A stretch of DNA of 38,373 nt from Bacteroidales bacterium (GCA_019429365.1 JAHYJD010000024.1:1-38373); one strand, 5' to 3'; counted from the stretch's first letter, positions 1 through 8,691 are shown. Numbers and translations are program-made. Notes: generated by a model not told the origin, from the letters alone.

Positions 1-1
1 C

Positions 2-1855
2 GGGGTAGACCTGAACGGAAACTTTGGTTATATGTGGGGCTTCGATAATTCAGGCTCGTCACCAACGCCTTCGTCAAATACTTACCGCGGTACCGCCCCG
101 TTTTCCGAGCCTGAAACCCAAATTGTGAAGGAGTTTGCCGAAACTTTCGACTTCAGCCTTGCCCTGAACAACCACACCTATTCCGACTTGCTTATATACC
201 CATGGGGATACCAGAACCAGCTTACACCCGACGGCGAAGTGTTTTCGGCCTTTGCCAGCCTGATGACGCGCGAAAACAACTACACCTACGGCACCTGCTA
301 CGAAACGCTGAGCTACTTTGCCAATGGCGGCTCCGACGACTGGTTTTACGGTGAGCAGCAAACCAAAAATAAGGTGTTTGCTTTTACGCCCGAAGCCGGA
401 AGTCCTGCCGATGGTTTTTGGCCAGCCATGAGCCGCATTGAAGAAATTTGTGCCGGACATACCGGAATGAACCTTTACCTGGCACGCCTCGCACTGGCCT
501 ATGCCGAGGTAGCGTTTCAGGGCGATCATTTTGCCGACAGCCATGAGTTCTCCTTGCCTTTCGAAATTAAAAACTACGGACTGGAAAGCGAGGCCACTTT
601 TACCGTTTCTGTTAATCCCATTAGCCCGCTGATTACCAGCGTGAGTGACCCCATGGTGTTCGAAAACCTCGACCTGCTCGAAACAGCCAATGGTGCGTTT
701 CAGGTTAGTCTTCACCCGGCTACTTATGATGGACTCATGTTCGATTTTGAAGTGCTGCTCAACAATGGCGCCTTTGTGTGGCGCGACACCCTGAAATATA
801 CTTTCGGTGAACCTCCTGTGCTGTTTGCCGATCAGTTTCAATCTGCCCAAAACTGGACCGGGGGCACCTGGGGCCTTGATGCTGCATATTATGTCTCGGC
901 GCCATACTCCATGTCCGACAGCCCTGGCGGGCAATATGGCAACAATCTCAACAACCAGCTTACTCTCGTGCAAACCATCGACCTGACCGACTTTGATGGT
1001 GCTTTTGCTGAATTCAAAGCCCGCTGGGATATTGAAACCAACTGGGACTACGTGCAGTTTATGGTTTCAGAAAATGGCGGAAGCACCTGGGTGCCCATGG
1101 CCGGAAACTATACGGTAATTGGTTCATCCAACCAGGATGCAGGCAAACCGATTTACCATGGCATTCAAAGCAACTGGATCAGCGAGCGCATCGACCTCGG
1201 TGCCTTTGCTGGCAAAGAAATTTTAGTCCGTTTCAGGCTGGTTTCTGATGCAAGCGTTACCCGCGATGGTTTTTATTTCGACGATTTCCGAATCATTGCC
1301 AGTCAGTCTTTTGAGCCCCAGCCTCCAGTTATTACCGGACAGGAGCCACTTACAATCCTGATGGCCGAAAGTTTCACCATGGATATGGATTGGATTTTTG
1401 TGGAGGACAACTTCGTGAGCTATCCACAAGGGCATGCATTGCTTGTTTTGCCCGGCGAAAATTATGAAGTGGAAGAACAGACCATTATCCCTGATCCTGA
1501 GTTTTTTGGCATGCTGCAAGTAATGGTGAAGGTTAACAACGGCTTGTTCGAAAGTGAAGTGTATCCCTTTCAGGTGGAAGTGCTCAATACCATGAGCTCC
1601 GGACTGGAAGTTTCTGCTTCCCCGCAGGTGTATTACGACCAGAACCGCAACGGCCTGGTCATTGTTGCTCCTGATGGAATGGGAGAACAGAAGTTTTTGC
1701 TTTCAGTTATTGACATGCAAGGGCGCCAGTTACTCAGGAATGAATTATTAATTGGCCCCGGACAGCATTTTAAACCTTTGCAGATTAAACCGGGAATCTA
1801 TGTTTTTGAGCTGAAAGGTAAAGAAACCCTTTCGGGAAAATTTCCGGTATTCTGA
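2..1855 (+). CDS. M14 zinc carboxypeptidase with T9SS sorting domain (5' partial)
   Basis: This is the C-terminal part of a secreted carboxypeptidase; the open frame enters at base 2 and the true start lies outside the window. Numbering from the Met at base 32, the zinc ligand His48 lies in NNHTYSDLLIYPWG, Tyr106 in GGSDDWFYG and the catalytic Glu121 in FAFTPEAG, matching carboxypeptidase A/T His196, Tyr248 and Glu270. After the catalytic domain come a MAM/immune-inhibitor-A-like beta domain (about 265-430), a cadherin-like stretch and a T9SS type A C-terminal domain (about 530-607) ending in PGIYVFELKG. The expected GVDLNRN motif reads GVDLNGN, so the Arg that binds the substrate carboxylate is Gly. 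Export and cell-surface anchoring or release by T9SS are inferred from the C-terminal domain. Confidence 0.88.
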   Translation, partial: GVDLNGNFGYMWGFDNSGSSPTPSSNTYRGTAPFSEPETQIVKEFAETFDFSLALNNHTYSDLLIYPWGYQNQLTPDGEVFSAFASLMTRENNYTYGTCYETLSYFANGGSDDWFYGEQQTKNKVFAFTPEAGSPADGFWPAMSRIEEICAGHTGMNLYLARLALAYAEVAFQGDHFADSHEFSLPFEIKNYGLESEATFTVSVNPISPLITSVSDPMVFENLDLLETANGAFQVSLHPATYDGLMFDFEVLLNNGAFVWRDTLKYTFGEPPVLFADQFQSAQNWTGGTWGLDAAYYVSAPYSMSDSPGGQYGNNLNNQLTLVQTIDLTDFDGAFAEFKARWDIETNWDYVQFMVSENGGSTWVPMAGNYTVIGSSNQDAGKPIYHGIQSNWISERIDLGAFAGKEILVRFRLVSDASVTRDGFYFDDFRIIASQSFEPQPPVITGQEPLTILMAESFTMDMDWIFVEDNFVSYPQGHALLVLPGENYEVEEQTIIPDPEFFGMLQVMVKVNNGLFESEVYPFQVEVLNTMSSGLEVSASPQVYYDQNRNGLVIVAPDGMGEQKFLLSVIDMQGRQLLRNELLIGPGQHFKPLQIKPGIYVFELKGKETLSGKFPVF

Positions 1856-1879
1856 TTTTTATCATAAAACATTTGAACT

Positions 1880-3313
1880 TTGGCACGCCGACAACATTCC
1901 CTGTTTAATAAGGTAATCGAAAATCTTACCATTACCGGTTTTGCTGCCGAAGGCAAAGCCATCACCCGGGTAGGGGAGGCAGTGGTGTTTCTCAACTATG
2001 GCGCCCCCGGCGACGTGGTGGATGTGCGTATAAAGAAAACCAAGAAGAACTATTTTGAAGGCGAGATTCTGAAAATTCACCAGCCTTCGCCCGACCGTGC
2101 AGAGCCCTTTTGCGAGCATTATGGTCTTTGTGGCGGTTGCAAGTGGCAGCACCTTGATTATCAGAAACAGCTCTTTTACAAACAGCAACAGGTAATTGAC
2201 AGCCTGGAACGCATCGGAAAGGTTAAACCGGGTGCTTATGAATTGGTTCCCATAGCAGGATCAGAAAAATCGACCTTTTACCGCAACAAGCTGGAGTTTA
2301 CTTTCTCGAACAAGCGCTGGCTCACCAGGGAAGACATCGAATCGGGACAGGAGTTCAAGGATATGAATGCCCTGGGATTTCATATCCCCGGACTTTATGA
2401 CAAGGTGCTCGACATAAACAAATGCTGGCTGCAGCCCGAACCCTCCAATGCCATTCGCCTGGCGGTTAAGGATTTTGCCACGCGGCACAACCTGACTTTT
2501 TATGATATAAAGCTGGATAAGGGTTTGCTGAGAAATATTATCATAAGAAACAGTACCCGTGGCGAGGTAATGGTTTCGGTGATCTTTGCCGAAAACGACA
2601 CCGAAAAGATTGGTTTGCTGCTGGGGTTTATCCGCGATAACTTTCCTGAGGTCTCTACTTTGGCATATTTTATTAACAACAAGCAGAACAGCAGCATCAA
2701 CGATTTGGAGCCGGTTATTTTTCACGGGAAGCCCTATATGACAGAAGAAATGGAAGGGCTGAAGTTTGCCGTGGGCCCCAAGTCGTTTTATCAAACCAAC
2801 GCCCCGCAGGCATACCGCCTGTATTCCATCGCCCGCGATTTTGCAGGCCTGGAAGGTCATGAAGTGGTGTATGACTTATACACCGGAACAGGTACCATTG
2901 CCATGTTTTTGGCCAGAAAGGCATCAAAGGTGATTGGGATTGAATACGTGGAGGAGGCTGTGGAGCATGCGCGCCAGAATGCTGCCTCAAACGGCATAAC
3001 CAATAGCCTGTTTTTTGCTGGCGACATGGCCAGGGTGTTCAACGAAGAGCTGCTCGACCGCCATGGCTATCCCCATGTGGTGGTCACCGATCCGCCCCGG
3101 GCCGGCATGCACCCCGAGGTGGTGAAACGCATTGCACGAAGCGGCGCCGACAAAGTGGTGTATGTGAGTTGCAACCCCGCCACACAGGCACGGGATATCG
3201 AGCTGCTGAGCGAAAGTTACCACTTGGTAAGAGTGCAGGCCGTCGATATGTTTCCTCATACCCATCATGTGGAAAGTGTGGCCTTGTTAGTGCGCAATGG
3301 CCTGAAAAAGTAG
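1880..3313 (+). CDS. rlmD: 23S rRNA (uracil-5-)-methyltransferase, RlmD/RumA family
   Basis: This SAM-dependent enzyme makes 5-methyluridine in RNA, probably 23S rRNA. An N-terminal TRAM domain (about 10-68) is followed by iron-sulfur ligands Cys78, Cys84, Cys87 (CGGCKWQH) and Cys182. The SAM-binding loop YDLYTGTGTI is at 331-340, the DPPRAG motif at 404-409, the catalytic Cys431 in VSCNPAT and the base Glu465 in HHVES. At 477 aa the length is normal. The start is TTG: an in-frame stop lies just upstream and no ATG precedes the TRAM domain. Which uridine is modified cannot be told from sequence. It sits 24 bp after the carboxypeptidase, probably as an independent gene. Confidence 0.92.
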   Translation: MARRQHSLFNKVIENLTITGFAAEGKAITRVGEAVVFLNYGAPGDVVDVRIKKTKKNYFEGEILKIHQPSPDRAEPFCEHYGLCGGCKWQHLDYQKQLFYKQQQVIDSLERIGKVKPGAYELVPIAGSEKSTFYRNKLEFTFSNKRWLTREDIESGQEFKDMNALGFHIPGLYDKVLDINKCWLQPEPSNAIRLAVKDFATRHNLTFYDIKLDKGLLRNIIIRNSTRGEVMVSVIFAENDTEKIGLLLGFIRDNFPEVSTLAYFINNKQNSSINDLEPVIFHGKPYMTEEMEGLKFAVGPKSFYQTNAPQAYRLYSIARDFAGLEGHEVVYDLYTGTGTIAMFLARKASKVIGIEYVEEAVEHARQNAASNGITNSLFFAGDMARVFNEELLDRHGYPHVVVTDPPRAGMHPEVVKRIARSGADKVVYVSCNPATQARDIELLSESYHLVRVQAVDMFPHTHHVESVALLVRNGLKK

Positions 3314-3383
3314 TCGTTCGGAAAATTTTAGCGAACAAGCTTGCCCCTAGGTTGTTTAAGGAAAAAAGAAAAAAATTTCTAAT

Positions 3384-4043
3384 ATGAAAACTGCGCTGGT
3401 TATTGGCGCCACCGGGCTGGTGGGATTTCAATTGGTTAAGCAACTTATTGAAGATAAAGATTTTGTAAAGGTAGTGGTGTTTTCCAGGAGGGCAACCGGC
3501 CTGTCGTCACCCAAGCTCGAAGAGCATATCGTTGATTTTGATCGCCCCGAGCAATGGCAGCACCTGGTAAAGGGCGATGTGTTGTTTTCGGCGCTGGGCA
3601 CTACTTTGGCAAAGGCCGGCGGAAAAAAGGCACAGTACCAGGTTGATCACAGCTACCAGTATCAGTTTGCCGCTGCGGCTGCACGCAATGCCGTGCCGGT
3701 GTATGTATTGGTTTCTTCGGCAGGAGCCAATCCTAAAAGCAGTACGTTTTACATGCGAATGAAAGGTGAGTTGGAGCGCGATGTGAAGGAGTTACTCTTT
3801 TCCACTATTTTGCTTATTAAGCCTGGCCCTTTGCATGGTGAAAGAAAAGAACGCCGCCTGGGAGAAAATCTTGGCGTAGCCTTGATCAGGTTTTTTAATA
3901 CCCTGGGACTTTTCAGGAAATACCGCCCCATTGGAGGCGATGTGGTAGCCAGGGCCATGATACAGTCCTTTAAAAGGGCAACCCCGGGAGTGGCAGCCTT
4001 CGAACTCGACGAATTGTTTTTGCTGGCAAAAGACCAGTCTTAA
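3384..4043 (+). CDS. NAD(P)-binding oxidoreductase, atypical SDR (HTATIP2/TIP30-like)
   Basis: A 219-aa Rossmann-fold protein. The N-terminus carries the dinucleotide-binding GATGLVG loop, followed by SALGTT and the SDR-type catalytic region SSAG...YMRMKGELE, which supplies a Ser and a YxxxK pair. It belongs to the short extended-SDR group often annotated as NAD-dependent epimerase/dehydratase or semialdehyde dehydrogenase-like; the substrate is unknown. It follows the rRNA methyltransferase by 70 bp on the same strand, so co-transcription is possible. No signal peptide is seen, so it should be cytoplasmic. Confidence 0.8.
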   Translation: MKTALVIGATGLVGFQLVKQLIEDKDFVKVVVFSRRATGLSSPKLEEHIVDFDRPEQWQHLVKGDVLFSALGTTLAKAGGKKAQYQVDHSYQYQFAAAAARNAVPVYVLVSSAGANPKSSTFYMRMKGELERDVKELLFSTILLIKPGPLHGERKERRLGENLGVALIRFFNTLGLFRKYRPIGGDVVARAMIQSFKRATPGVAAFELDELFLLAKDQS

Positions 4044-4056
4044 ATAATCTTTTCCC

Positions 4057-5772
4057 TTACCGGATAATTACTTTTTCCAACCCGGTTTCCTTGCCTGAGG
4101 TAAGCCTTATGAAATAAATGCCAGCGGGCTGATTTCTAAGGTCGATGTTTAGCATAGGGTCGGTAGCGGAGGACGCAATAATCTTCCGGTAAATCACCTG
4201 TCCGTGAGAAGTAGTTACGATCAGTTCCGTTTCAGCTCCTGTGGCGGGCATGGTAAGGGTCATAAGGCCTTCAGAAGGATTGGGGTAGACCTTGAACCGG
4301 AGGTCGCGTGTTGGAAGTGAAACACTTACCTCGCTATTATACATGATGCTGTAGTAACCTTCAGGAGCTACCAGAGGCTTGGTGCTGGTTTTTCCATTGC
4401 CATTGGTGGCACTGAAATAATAAGCGATCTGGGCACTGTAATCCTGCCCCGGAATCCATGCCCTGAAAGTATCATTCTCAAAAATCATTTCTTCTGCCAA
4501 AAAGCCCTGGGCGGGATCGATGGTCCAGTAAAGGGTGGCGGTTTCAATACCTGAGTGGCTTGTAATGCTTGCCTTTACCTCAAAAGATTCCTGCCATGCA
4601 GGAATGGTGTCGGGGCTGGCGTGGGCAAACAATATGGGATCTTCAGCGGCAATTTCGCGGACGATACAATGAATGGCGCCACTGGCACTGATTACATTGT
4701 CCATATTAATGCCTGCAATTTCGTAACCCGGCATGGCTTCCTGGTAAATCTGCAATGCCTGGGTGTCGAGATAGTGGCCGTAAGTGGGCACCAGCACCAG
4801 GTTATTCAGGATAATTGAATTGGTATAGGTTCGGTATGAGGCGTTGGGCGGGTAATTGCCCGATGAGCTGGGAACCATGGGAATCCTGACCACTTTATAA
4901 GGTCGGTCATAAACGCTCATATGGGTGTTGAGCAGATTCTGCAAATTCGATTCAATGTATGGCCCATCGGAAACACCCGTGGGGAACTGACCAACCAGGA
5001 AAGTTTCTTCGTTAAGCAGTTTCATGTGCATATCGATGTGGCTGATGTTGTCATAGGGCAGCTCAGGCATTTTAATGTAACGGTCGATTCCCAGGTAATT
5101 CAGCATGATATTGTCAATCTGCGGTTCAGTGAGGTTGCTGTTTTCTGTTAATATCAGTTCTGATGAAAAACCCGAGCCAAATCCATCGAAAATGAAATTG
5201 CCTCCAGTGGCAGTCAGCCGGTTGGGGTTGGTGGTTATTTGGAAAAAGGGCAGCGAGAAGTAATTGGCCAGCACACCTGGAATCAGGTTGTCGCTGGGCC
5301 GCGGGCGGTTATACACCCAGTCTACAAAAGCCAACTGGTCGCCATCGGCAAGGTAAATGCTCTGCGGGCCGTAATCTCTGATCCACACTGAATTGAAAGC
5401 CGCCTGAATAAATACGATATTGTCGAGAGGCACATTGCCAGAAGAAAGGTAGCTCTGCACTTGCGAAGGGTTGGTACAAATGATATAAACTGTTGTGGCT
5501 GTCCGCGCATGCCTCACAATCTCACGAAGTTCGGCAGAGTATGCAGCCCAGGTAACAACCATACCTTGCACTTCCTCATACTCTCCGGGTGTTCTAGGCA
5601 GTGATGCAGGAGGGGTTACCTGCTTGCCGGCCGGCAACTCATCAAGGTATTGCTGAAATATTTCCTTTTCGGCTGCGGTCATCCATTTTGGCAGCGGATC
5701 CTGGGCAGCAACCATCTGGGAGAATAAAACGAAGTGCAAAATGGCAATTAAAAGGTAATGGTAGGATTTCAT
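4057..5772 (-). CDS. Secreted peptidylarginine deiminase-like protein (PPAD/agmatine deiminase superfamily) with T9SS domain
   Basis: A guanidino-group-modifying enzyme predicted to turn peptidyl-arginine into citrulline plus ammonia. A signal peptide (1-23, ending VAAQ) precedes the pentein fold. Predicted catalytic residues are Asp133 in WIRDYGP, His245 and Asp247 in SHIDMHM, Asn318 in YTNS and Cys369 in GAIHCIVREI. They correspond to Porphyromonas gingivalis PPAD Asp130, His236, Asp238, Asn297 and Cys351. The NRPRP motif places Arg156 and Arg158 like PPAD Arg152/Arg154, which hold the substrate's C-terminal carboxylate. An Ig-like domain (about 380-480) and a T9SS sorting domain (about 495-571) follow, as in PPAD (556 aa). 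Plain agmatine deiminases are shorter (around 370 aa) and cytoplasmic. Homologues in this phylum are usually labelled agmatine deiminase family. Confidence 0.85.
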   Translation of the reverse strand: MKSYHYLLIAILHFVLFSQMVAAQDPLPKWMTAAEKEIFQQYLDELPAGKQVTPPASLPRTPGEYEEVQGMVVTWAAYSAELREIVRHARTATTVYIICTNPSQVQSYLSSGNVPLDNIVFIQAAFNSVWIRDYGPQSIYLADGDQLAFVDWVYNRPRPSDNLIPGVLANYFSLPFFQITTNPNRLTATGGNFIFDGFGSGFSSELILTENSNLTEPQIDNIMLNYLGIDRYIKMPELPYDNISHIDMHMKLLNEETFLVGQFPTGVSDGPYIESNLQNLLNTHMSVYDRPYKVVRIPMVPSSSGNYPPNASYRTYTNSIILNNLVLVPTYGHYLDTQALQIYQEAMPGYEIAGINMDNVISASGAIHCIVREIAAEDPILFAHASPDTIPAWQESFEVKASITSHSGIETATLYWTIDPAQGFLAEEMIFENDTFRAWIPGQDYSAQIAYYFSATNGNGKTSTKPLVAPEGYYSIMYNSEVSVSLPTRDLRFKVYPNPSEGLMTLTMPATGAETELIVTTSHGQVIYRKIIASSATDPMLNIDLRNQPAGIYFIRLTSGKETGLEKVIIR

Positions 5773-5873
5773 TTAGTAAACGTATTTTTCAGGCGCAGGC
5801 CAGGAAGTTTTTATTTTTTTGGTAGGGCAGGAATTGAAAATGCCGTAAAAATTGGGCTTTGAGGTTTGCCCGC

Positions 5874-5881
5874 CAAAGGTA
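5874..5881 (-). promoter_or_regulatory. Putative -7 promoter element upstream of the deiminase gene
   Basis: On the minus strand this reads TACCTTTG, an exact match to the Bacteroidota -7 consensus TAnnTTTG. It lies between the acylphosphatase stop and the deiminase start, leaving a leader of about 95 nt. No clear -33 TTTG was found, so this is a pattern match only. Confidence 0.4.
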
Positions 5882-5912
5882 CACATACTTTTTTTTAAAG
5901 AAAGGCCACTGG

Positions 5913-6182
5913 TCACCTAATTTCAAAGCAGGTGTAGCCGCAGGGTGGCTGAGGATTCAGGTTAAAGCGGGTGACTTTGGCCCAGGCCGGGCCTTGTCTG
6001 CACCAAACACTGAATCTTTCCATGGCCTCCTCCTCGCCTTCAGCTTCAATGTAAACGCTGCCGTCGGGCATGTTTTTTACAAAGCCGAATACACCCGCTT
6101 CCCGGGCTCTGGCCTGGGTGTAATACCTGAACCCCACTCCCTGCACTCGCCCTTCTACCTGCATCTGAAAAGCTTTTTTCAT
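5913..6182 (-). CDS. acyP: Acylphosphatase
   Basis: A small cytoplasmic enzyme that hydrolyses carboxyl-phosphate bonds in acylphosphates. The 89-aa length is typical. The signature GRVQGVGFR contains the phosphate-binding Arg19, and VKNMPDGSV contains the catalytic Asn37; the C-terminal strand CGYTCFEIR closes the fold. It starts 14 bp after the stop of the exonuclease/GIY-YIG gene, so the two form an operon. An alternative start at Met7 is possible, but Met1 keeps the usual length. Confidence 0.95.
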   Translation of the reverse strand: MKKAFQMQVEGRVQGVGFRYYTQARAREAGVFGFVKNMPDGSVYIEAEGEEEAMERFSVWCRQGPAWAKVTRFNLNPQPPCGYTCFEIR

Positions 6183-6196
6183 GAAGCCGAGCTTGT

Positions 6197-7567
6197 TTAA
6201 AATGGAATTACCTTTTCCACCCGTTTGTTTCTAATAAAGCTGCTTACAATAAGCCTGGCATCGCGGTCGTCGTTGGCCGTCTTCAGCACCTCGGCCAGAT
6301 TACCAGGAGTCATGGCCTGCATCTGTCCGGGCTCGGCATAGCCCATGGCACTAAGTTTTCCTCCCTCAATTAAGATCAGGAACTTTTCTCCGTAATTGCG
6401 GCCTTTGTCAACCACAATCACATTTTGAGCGGGCATCGAAGCACTTGCAATAGCTTGTTCCACACGCAGATTGTAACTTTGCGGAGGTTCCAGTCCGAGG
6501 CAGGCACCCCGGCATTGCTTCACGGCATATTGAAAACAGGCACCACTGGTGCTGAATAGTCCGCTAAGGTTCTGGCAAAGCTGGTGTTTTTCCACCAGGC
6601 GGAAAAGAAAATCACGCCCCATTTCGCGGTTAGAAAAGCTGGCCACCGGGATTTGCCCACTGTTGGTATTATCTATCTTAAGGTTACGGTATCCTTCCTG
6701 GTCGGTAAAGCTATACAGACCGTAGTTAAAAAAGCTGCGTCTCTGGCGGCGGTTGAACAGGGGCTGGTGGCGTTTGATCTCTTCCGACTCGAGCAATAGT
6801 GCAGCCAGCTCGCTGCCGGTTTCTTCAAAATCGACCCGCCGCACCTGTCCGCCCATCTCGAGGGCTTTCTGAGATCGGGCTGCAGAAAAGTGACTCATCA
6901 CCCGTTGGCGTATGTTTTTGCTTTTACCGACGTAAATAATATCGTCCTTCTCGTTGAAGAAATAATACACCCCGGCTTTGGAAGGGAGGTTGTCGAGTAT
7001 TTCGGCCGAAACCGACGAATGCATGGCCGTTCTTCCGTTGAAGGTGCCCGGAAAACCGTTCAGGAATCCTTCCGGATGCTTTTGCAGCAGCAATTCGAAA
7101 AGTTTTACCGTTGCCAGGGCATCGCCGGCTGCACGGTGGCGGTTGTCTATCCCGATATGAAGATCCTGGCAAAGCCTCCCCAGACTGTAGGAAGTTTTTC
7201 CCGGGATGAGCTTGCGGCTGAGTTTTACCGTGCAAATGTTGTTGCGGGTAAAGTCGTAGCCCAGGCTTTTGAATTCGTTACGCACAAAGTTGTAATCGAA
7301 ACTCACGTTGTGGGCCACGAACACAGCATCGCGCGTCAATTCTACCAAATCTTTTGCAATCTCGTAAAATCGGGGGGCACGGGCCACCATTTCGTCGGTA
7401 ATGCCCGTCATTCGGGAAATAAAGGGGGGTATCCTGCGCTCGGGATTTACCAGGGTGCTGTATTGCTTCACCACTTGGTTGCCATCATGCACAAAGACGG
7501 CAATTTCGGTTATTTTGTCGCGGTAAGGATTTCCTCCGGTGGTTTCAATGTCGATAATAGCGTACAT
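6197..7567 (-). CDS. DnaQ-type 3'-5' exonuclease fused to a GIY-YIG endonuclease domain
   Basis: A two-nuclease protein, probably acting in DNA repair. Residues 1-170 are a DEDDh exonuclease: Asp6 and Glu8 in IIDIETTG, Asp91 in HNVSFDYNF, and His144 and Asp149 in NRHRAAGDA. Residues 195-275 are a UvrC/Cho-like GIY-YIG domain: GVYYF and YVGKSKNIRQR with Arg220, and Glu260 in LLLESEEIKRHQP. The C-terminal 180 residues include several Cys (GACFQYAVKQCRGAC) but no recognised domain. An upstream in-frame TTG at 7594 exists, but the ATG at 7567 gives the usual MYAIIDIETTG beginning, and a -7 promoter box overlaps the TTG. The architecture resembles polymerase III epsilon/Cho fusion proteins. Acylphosphatase follows in the same operon. 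Confidence 0.9.
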   Translation of the reverse strand: MYAIIDIETTGGNPYRDKITEIAVFVHDGNQVVKQYSTLVNPERRIPPFISRMTGITDEMVARAPRFYEIAKDLVELTRDAVFVAHNVSFDYNFVRNEFKSLGYDFTRNNICTVKLSRKLIPGKTSYSLGRLCQDLHIGIDNRHRAAGDALATVKLFELLLQKHPEGFLNGFPGTFNGRTAMHSSVSAEILDNLPSKAGVYYFFNEKDDIIYVGKSKNIRQRVMSHFSAARSQKALEMGGQVRRVDFEETGSELAALLLESEEIKRHQPLFNRRQRRSFFNYGLYSFTDQEGYRNLKIDNTNSGQIPVASFSNREMGRDFLFRLVEKHQLCQNLSGLFSTSGACFQYAVKQCRGACLGLEPPQSYNLRVEQAIASASMPAQNVIVVDKGRNYGEKFLILIEGGKLSAMGYAEPGQMQAMTPGNLAEVLKTANDDRDARLIVSSFIRNKRVEKVIPF

Positions 7568-7591
7568 GCAATGCTGGCACAAAATTTCCTT

Positions 7592-7626
7592 CAAAAATAA
7601 TGCTTTTTACAGCGTCTTTTTCCAAA
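7592..7626 (-). promoter_or_regulatory. Putative promoter of the exonuclease-acylphosphatase operon
   Basis: Minus-strand TATTTTTG at 7599-7592 matches TAnnTTTG, with TTTG at 7626-7623 as a possible -33 element; the 23-nt gap is somewhat long. The box overlaps the alternative TTG start and so supports translation from the ATG at 7567. Confidence 0.35.
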
Positions 7627-7643
7627 GGTCTCCGGCAAATGCA

Positions 7644-8591
7644 TTATTTCTTGGGGGCTTGTGCTACTTCGATGGCCCTGCCTGAGGGCTGGGTGGCGTT
7701 TTTTACGATTCGCCGGGTGGAGCCGTCGGCCAGCGAAAGCAAATACAAGTCGTTTTGCCGCTGGCTGGGGGTTTCTTTTCCCGAAAATATTACGCCCTGC
7801 TGGTCGCTGCTCCAGGTAAAGTCGCTGATGAAAATATTGTCGGGCAAAACTTTTTGCAGTTGCAGTTTCAGTTCGTCAAAAAGGTAAACCGTCATGGTGG
7901 TTCTGCGCGGCCGGTTTAAGGGCTCCTCGGCTCCAATGCCAATAAGCCATTGACTGCCATCGGCCGAAGGTAGAATTTTTGTGGAAGCGTTATAGTTGAG
8001 TGTTCCGAATTTTTCGGTCAGAATGGCATGTCCTGTGAGCATTCCGGTTTTTTCCCACTGATAAAGGAAGTGGGTGTCGTGTCCATAAACGGTTTCTCCG
8101 TCGGGAGCCCAGGCGGGCGAATAGATGTCGATGCCTTCGCGTGAGATCACGTATTTCTTGTCTTCGCGGGCATGGGCTACTATCACCACCCGGTGCGATG
8201 AGCCATTGTTCTGGGCCGTGGCCGAAAACAAAAACCGGTTTTCAGTGGGCGACCACAGCGGACCCCAGGAGGTGCCCTGCACATCTTCAATGATGAAAGT
8301 GTTACGGTTGGGGAAATCGAGCACGGCAATGCGGCGCTTATTGCCCACATCGTTCACATAGGCAAGGTAGCGACCGTCGTACGATAGCGAGGGTTCTGAA
8401 CCGCTGCCAACCTCGGTATGGGTGCCATCGTTTAGTCCTGTTACATGCACAATGCCATCACTCACGTAGGCAATGCGGTCGAGTTTCAGCGGATCAGGCT
8501 CGGGCTGGCTGCAGGAACCGAAAAATATCACAACAAAAAGTAAGGGAAAAAGAAAAAAAATATTTTTACAAATGGGACAATACGTGCTCAT
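7644..8591 (-). CDS. TolB-like beta-propeller lipoprotein (downstream paralogue)
   Basis: A 315-aa predicted lipoprotein: hydrophobic N-terminus with a lipobox ending FFGSC (Cys27), then repeated blades of the PD40/WD40-like TolB type. Blade signatures include SEPSLSYDGRYLAYV, GPLWSPTENRFLFSA, SPAWAPDGETVYGHD and DFTWSSDQQGVIFSG. Such propellers bind proteins or ligands; no catalytic residues are evident and the function is unknown. The upstream neighbour is a clear paralogue with the same blade order. A terminator-like hairpin lies directly upstream of this start, suggesting the two are not simply co-transcribed. Confidence 0.75.
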   Translation of the reverse strand: MSTYCPICKNIFFLFPLLFVVIFFGSCSQPEPDPLKLDRIAYVSDGIVHVTGLNDGTHTEVGSGSEPSLSYDGRYLAYVNDVGNKRRIAVLDFPNRNTFIIEDVQGTSWGPLWSPTENRFLFSATAQNNGSSHRVVIVAHAREDKKYVISREGIDIYSPAWAPDGETVYGHDTHFLYQWEKTGMLTGHAILTEKFGTLNYNASTKILPSADGSQWLIGIGAEEPLNRPRRTTMTVYLFDELKLQLQKVLPDNIFISDFTWSSDQQGVIFSGKETPSQRQNDLYLLSLADGSTRRIVKNATQPSGRAIEVAQAPKK

Positions 8592-8596
8592 AAAAG

Positions 8597-8622
8597 AAAA
8601 AATTAAAAACGGGCAAAGCCCG
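8597..8622 (-). terminator. Rho-independent terminator between the two propeller genes
   Basis: On the minus strand a 5-bp GC-rich stem (CGGGC/GCCCG, 3-nt loop, 8622-8610) is followed by TTTTTAATTTTTTC. It lies about 70 nt after the stop of the upstream gene and runs almost into the start of the next one, so it is either that gene's terminator or an attenuator. Confidence 0.6.
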
Positions 8623-8691
8623 GATAAAATAGATTGTGTTGTTGTGTGGCAACAAAAACCACGCCGGAAATTTTCGCTTATCCGGAAAGTT

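Noticed and set aside
74-973. A 299-codon open frame on the minus strand opposite the M14 carboxypeptidase
   Set aside because: It is antisense to a clear conserved domain, its translation shows no family motif, and it is explained by the codon use of the real gene.
4057-5772. Calling the deiminase a plain agmatine deiminase
   Set aside because: Signal peptide, Ig-like domain, T9SS domain and the RPR pair match PPAD architecture better; agmatine deiminases are shorter and cytoplasmic.
6890-7600. A 236-codon plus-strand frame opposite the exonuclease gene
   Set aside because: Antisense shadow of a gene with two intact nuclease motifs; no recognisable protein.
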